Assembly: GCA_016713925.1 (NCBI GenBank)
Contig: JADJOH010000002.1
Location: 682,001 to 746,000 of the forward strand
Direction: 5' to 3'
From: Bacteroidota bacterium
GTDB taxonomy: Bacteria > Bacteroidota > Bacteroidia > AKYH767-A > OLB10
DNA length: 64,000 nucleotides
In this document: in pieces, positions 61,516 through 64,000 of the stretch
Layout: the number at the start of each line of letters is the position of its first letter
Position numbering within the stretch: the first letter of the stretch is position 1
Position numbers and translations under genes: made by a program
Notes under the pieces: model-generated
What the model was told of the DNA's origin: nothing
Databases searched by the model: none
What the model saw: only the letters and a program-made list of their open reading frames with translations

Positions 61516-61519
61516 TGTT

Positions 61520-61604
61520 CAACCCCGTTGGGGTTGTGGGGTGTCTGGCGCTATAAACTCCGGGTTTTACCCGGAGTTTATAATGTTGAACTCCTTCAGA
61601 GTTC
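61520..61604. repeat. three consecutive hairpins (structured intergenic element)
   Basis: Hairpin 1: CAACCCC-gtt-GGGGTTG (61520-61536). Hairpin 2: TATAAACTCCGGGT-ttt-ACCCGGAGTTTATA (61552-61582), a perfect 14-bp stem. Hairpin 3: GAACTC-cttca-GAGTTC (61588-61604). Starts five bases after the lhgO stop and ends 85 bases before the convergent msrA stop, so termination is possible, but no T tract follows and three stems are excessive for one terminator. Confidence 0.7.
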
Positions 61605-61688
61605 TGATGGATGACTAATAAAGCTACCTATTAGCGAAAGGATTATTGCATCGCAAAATGAAAAATATTTTAATTTGAAGGATAAATA

Positions 61689-62354
61689 TTATTTTTTCAC
61701 CTTATCACTAAACACCTTTTGAAATTTTTCGAGCTTGGGACGTATAACTACGGAACAATAAGGTTGATTACCGTTTTCGTTGAAATAATTCTGATGGTAA
61801 TTTTCTGCTTTGTAAAATGTTTTCATTGGACTAATTTCCGTGACTACGGGATTAGGGAAAGCACCGCTGCGGTTTAATTTTTCCTTGTACGCTTCGGCCA
61901 ACTTCTGTTGTTCCGGATTATGATAAAAAACAACGGATCGATATTGTGTGCCTATATCTGCGCCTTGCCGGTTGAGGGTGGTGGGATCATGTACACCCCA
62001 AAACACTTCCAGTAATTCTACAAAACTGATGACGGCCGGATCATAGGTGACTTGTATGACTTCTGCATGTCCGGTGGCACCTGAACAAACCTGATCATAG
62101 CTTGGATTTTCACGTTGTCCGCCGCTATAACCACTGGCGACTGTTTCTACCCCCTTCAATTGCTGGAAGATGGCTTCAATGCACCAAAAACAGCCTGCGC
62201 CTAATGTTACGGTATCTTTTCCACTCTTATTTGAATCCTGAATTGCGTTATCCGTCATGTTCTTTTTCTTTTGAATTATTTCAGCCTTCGGAGATGTGCA
62301 TGACATCAACACCAGACCGGTTGCCATAGCAACGAATTGAAGAAGTAATTTCAT
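61689..62354 (-). CDS. msrA: peptide-methionine (S)-S-oxide reductase, exported lipoprotein form
   Basis: 221 residues. N-terminal lipobox VLMSC (Cys at about 19) indicates a membrane-anchored periplasmic form. Catalytic GAGCFWCIEAIFQQLKGVET near 52-72, ASGYSGGQRENPSYDQVCSG, TGHAEVIQVTYDP, GVHDPTTLNRQGADIGTQYR and the C-terminal ENYHQNYF, all MsrA hallmarks. It reduces methionine-S-sulfoxide in oxidised envelope proteins. 22 bases downstream of tsaB on the same strand, so possibly co-transcribed. Confidence 0.95.
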   Translation of the reverse strand: MKLLLQFVAMATGLVLMSCTSPKAEIIQKKKNMTDNAIQDSNKSGKDTVTLGAGCFWCIEAIFQQLKGVETVASGYSGGQRENPSYDQVCSGATGHAEVIQVTYDPAVISFVELLEVFWGVHDPTTLNRQGADIGTQYRSVVFYHNPEQQKLAEAYKEKLNRSGAFPNPVVTEISPMKTFYKAENYHQNYFNENGNQPYCSVVIRPKLEKFQKVFSDKVKK

Positions 62355-62375
62355 TGTTACAATTTTAAACTAGGG

Positions 62376-63074
62376 TTATCCCTGCTTCACCTTTGCTACA
62401 AATTCTTTCAGGTAGTAAGGTTCAAAGTAAGCAATATCTTCAAACTTCTGTTGGCTGAAGGCAAGGAGTCCCGGTAATAACAAACCATGTGCCGAAAGGT
62501 TAAAGGTGGTATCCACTTTAACAAAACTTTCACTCTTAAACACCTCCACGCATTTCGCCGCTGCATCGCCAAAAACAAAATGGGGCCATGGTTTTACACG
62601 AATGAAACTATCTGCAGTGAGCACTTCTGCACGAATGCCTTCGATATATTCCAGACGCATGTCGAGCGCAGCACCGTATACTTCCATCCTACGCGCATCA
62701 ATAACGGGCACCAGAACAGCTTCATCTGGGAGTTCATTCTTGCGTTCATGCCAATAAGCGGAGGCCATAGCAAGAGGGGTGTCGATCGCAATAAGCGGTT
62801 TATTCAAGGTAAAACAAATACCTTTTGCTGTGGCTATACCAATTCTTAATCCGGTATAACTCCCGGGACCCTTACTCACCACCAACGCATCAATCTCACT
62901 CAATTGCCTTCCCGCTTCTGTCATCACCTCCTCAATATAAACAGCCAACATCGAAGCATGCTCCCGTTCTTCCTTACTTGTTCGAACAGCTAGCATACGC
63001 TCACCCTCAGAAAGCGCAACAGAGCAAACTCCGGTCGCTGTTTCTAATAATAAGAGCAATGGTTTTTTTGACAT
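62376..63074 (-). CDS. tsaB: tRNA threonylcarbamoyladenosine biosynthesis protein TsaB
   Basis: 232 residues of the ASKHA-like TsaB family: LLLLETATGVCSVALSEG at the start, EREHASMLAVYIEEVM, VVSKGPGSYTGLRIGIATAK and GICFTL near 65-90, and VIDARRMEVYGAAL near 125. With TsaC, TsaD and TsaE it makes t6A at position 37 of ANN-decoding tRNAs. Array R6 lies 25 bases upstream of its start. Confidence 0.94.
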   Translation of the reverse strand: MSKKPLLLLLETATGVCSVALSEGERMLAVRTSKEEREHASMLAVYIEEVMTEAGRQLSEIDALVVSKGPGSYTGLRIGIATAKGICFTLNKPLIAIDTPLAMASAYWHERKNELPDEAVLVPVIDARRMEVYGAALDMRLEYIEGIRAEVLTADSFIRVKPWPHFVFGDAAAKCVEVFKSESFVKVDTTFNLSAHGLLLPGLLAFSQQKFEDIAYFEPYYLKEFVAKVKQG

Positions 63075-63098
63075 TGAGATTTACCTATGAAAAAAATT

Positions 63099-63130
63099 GG
63101 CTTCCGGCCTCCGGCTAACGGCTACCGGCT
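63099..63130. repeat. GGCTACCGGCT-type array R6 (forward)
   Basis: GGCTTCCGGCCTCCGGCTAA then CGGCTACCGGCT. Forward orientation, paired with reverse array R7 across 85 AT-rich bases that contain a perfect palindrome AATTCATATGAATT (63158-63171). Confidence 0.78.
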
Positions 63131-63215
63131 GTTTTTTATTGGATTAATATTTATACTAATTCATATGAATTTAAAATTATTAAACTGTTTAAAACAATCT
63201 TAAACCCATTGCTCT

Positions 63216-63282
63216 CAGCCTATAGCCAGTAGTAGCCTGTAGCTGGTAGCCGGAAGCCGGTAGCCGGAAGCAGCCAGCAGCA
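63216..63282. repeat. GGCTACCGGCT-type array R7 (reverse)
   Basis: AGCCTATAGCCAGTAGTAGC, then AGCTGGTAGCCGGAAGCCGG and TAGCCGGAAGCAGCC. Opposite orientation to R6, so R6-R7 is an inverted pair like the two halves of R2. Ends eight bases before the RND adaptor stop. Confidence 0.8.
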
Positions 63283-63289
63283 AAGCGAA

Positions 63290-64000
63290 CTACTTCTCTT
63301 CTTTATCAAAAAGTTCTTCTTTCGGCACCACATTCACCGTTGCTTTATCCTTCAGGGTTTTTGATACGGCATTATAGGGACCAGAGACCACCATTTCACC
63401 TTCTTTCAATCCACTTAGAATCTCAATATGCTGACTATCCTGAATACCTGTTTTCACTGCTCTCAGACTGACCTTTTCGTCTACAATAACAAATACAAAC
63501 TCTTGCGTCTCTTTTGCTGAAACCACTGTTTCTGTTTTCACTTCGGTTTTTTCCTTTGAATCTTTTTTTGAAGAGTCGGATTTTTTCAAAGTATCTCTCG
63601 TTGTAACGGATTGAATCGGTATGGTAAGCACATTGGCTGTGCGACGTGTTCTGATTTCAACCGTTGCTGACATTCCGGGGCGGAAAGGGCTATAGTCAAG
63701 CTGTTTTCCTTCCAGCAGGTCCATATAGGAGTCGCGCAAGATGCGGACTTTCACTGTATAATTGGTTACCTGATCGGTTACATTAAGTCCACTCAGGTTG
63801 GAAGAGTTCGCCACTTCGGTCACTACACCACTGAAGGTGCGACCCAGCCAGGCATCTACTTCAATATCGGCGGTATCACCACTGCTCACTCTCACGATAT
63901 CCGTTTCGCTCACATCCACACTCACCTCCATCTCATTCAGATTCGCAAGACGTAAAATCTCTGTTCCCTCCATCATATTTGTTCCCACTACTCTCTCCCC
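63290..64000 (-). CDS. RND/MacA-type efflux periplasmic adaptor (HlyD family), N-terminus beyond window
   Basis: About 236 C-terminal residues, open to the window edge. The visible part starts at the end of the lipoyl-like domain (GERVVGTNMMEGTEILRLAN) and continues through the beta-barrel domain (DVSETDIVRVSSGDTADIEV, then DAWLGRTFSGVVTEVANSS) and a C-terminal membrane-proximal domain (LTIPIQSVTTRD; SLRAVKTGIQDSQHIEILSG, then LKEGEMVVSGPYNAVSKTL). A charged Lys/Ser/Thr/Glu insert (about 150-180 of the visible part) is unusual in length. Such adaptors join an inner-membrane pump to TolC. Pump genes should be downstream or upstream outside the window. Confidence 0.9.
   Translation of the reverse strand, partial: GERVVGTNMMEGTEILRLANLNEMEVSVDVSETDIVRVSSGDTADIEVDAWLGRTFSGVVTEVANSSNLSGLNVTDQVTNYTVKVRILRDSYMDLLEGKQLDYSPFRPGMSATVEIRTRRTANVLTIPIQSVTTRDTLKKSDSSKKDSKEKTEVKTETVVSAKETQEFVFVIVDEKVSLRAVKTGIQDSQHIEILSGLKEGEMVVSGPYNAVSKTLKDKATVNVVPKEELFDKEEK

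Overview
The window is chromosomal DNA from a member of the Bacteroidota, probably an environmental Chitinophagales- or Sphingobacteriales-like lineage (inference). Evidence: three secreted proteins with type IX secretion C-terminal domains, a TonB receptor with a carboxypeptidase-regulatory domain, an S46 peptidase, a FISUMP-domain protein, and about 17 sites matching the Bacteroidota -7 promoter element TAnnTTTG just upstream of genes, with no convincing Shine-Dalgarno sites. Those -7 boxes correct several starts (ileS, trhO, the TonB receptor, the DtxR regulator, lhgO).

Layout. 1-2744: S46 peptidase (cut by the window edge) and a CNT nucleoside transporter. 2745-5556: accessory island with a four-helix-bundle (S23/IVS-type) gene, two small orphan genes and the tail of an AlbA_2-type ATP-binding protein, all embedded in GC-rich GGCTACCGGCT-type repeats in both orientations. 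5557-10622: rimP-nusA-infB operon. 10750-11781: family 9 glycosyltransferase, then a repeat-rich graveyard (11767-12390). 12404-19669: nitrosative-stress locus, with a truncated haemoglobin, Ric/YtfE, a tyrosine phenol-lyase-like enzyme, NorC and an unusual NorB in one leftward operon, a divergent Crp/Fnr regulator, and a 599-residue protein of unknown function. Two palindromes with TGAT/ATCA arms sit about 43 bases before the presumed starts of the operon and the unknown gene. 19815-37889: lspA, a DksA-like protein, ileS, secreted proteins, recJ, trhO, alkD and others. 37953-40918: TonB receptor and divergent DtxR-family regulator around an inverted repeat. 41538-45840: cytochrome c oxidase accessory and subunit III/IV genes with heme O synthase. 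46035-53057: sugar-phosphate transferase, LuxE-like gene, nadB, nfu, T9SS protein. 53195-64000: odhAB (2-oxoglutarate dehydrogenase), an SGNH-like lipoprotein, FadL, lhgO, msrA, tsaB and an RND adaptor. odhAB and lhgO both concern 2-oxoglutarate metabolism.

Several housekeeping genes carry one-base lesions: frameshifts at short homopolymers in dksA, the DtxR regulator, ctaB and twice in odhA, and in-frame stops in recJ and odhB. All five frameshifts look like loss of one base from a run, so sequencing or assembly error must be excluded before calling decay. No rRNA, tRNA, CRISPR array, complete insertion sequence or prophage was found.

Most interesting leads: the Fnr-like regulon with an unknown protein and a NorB lacking standard metal ligands; the inverted GGCTACCGGCT arrays around the four-helix-bundle gene; and a two-copy 200-bp element, one copy interrupted by a 30-base palindromic element.
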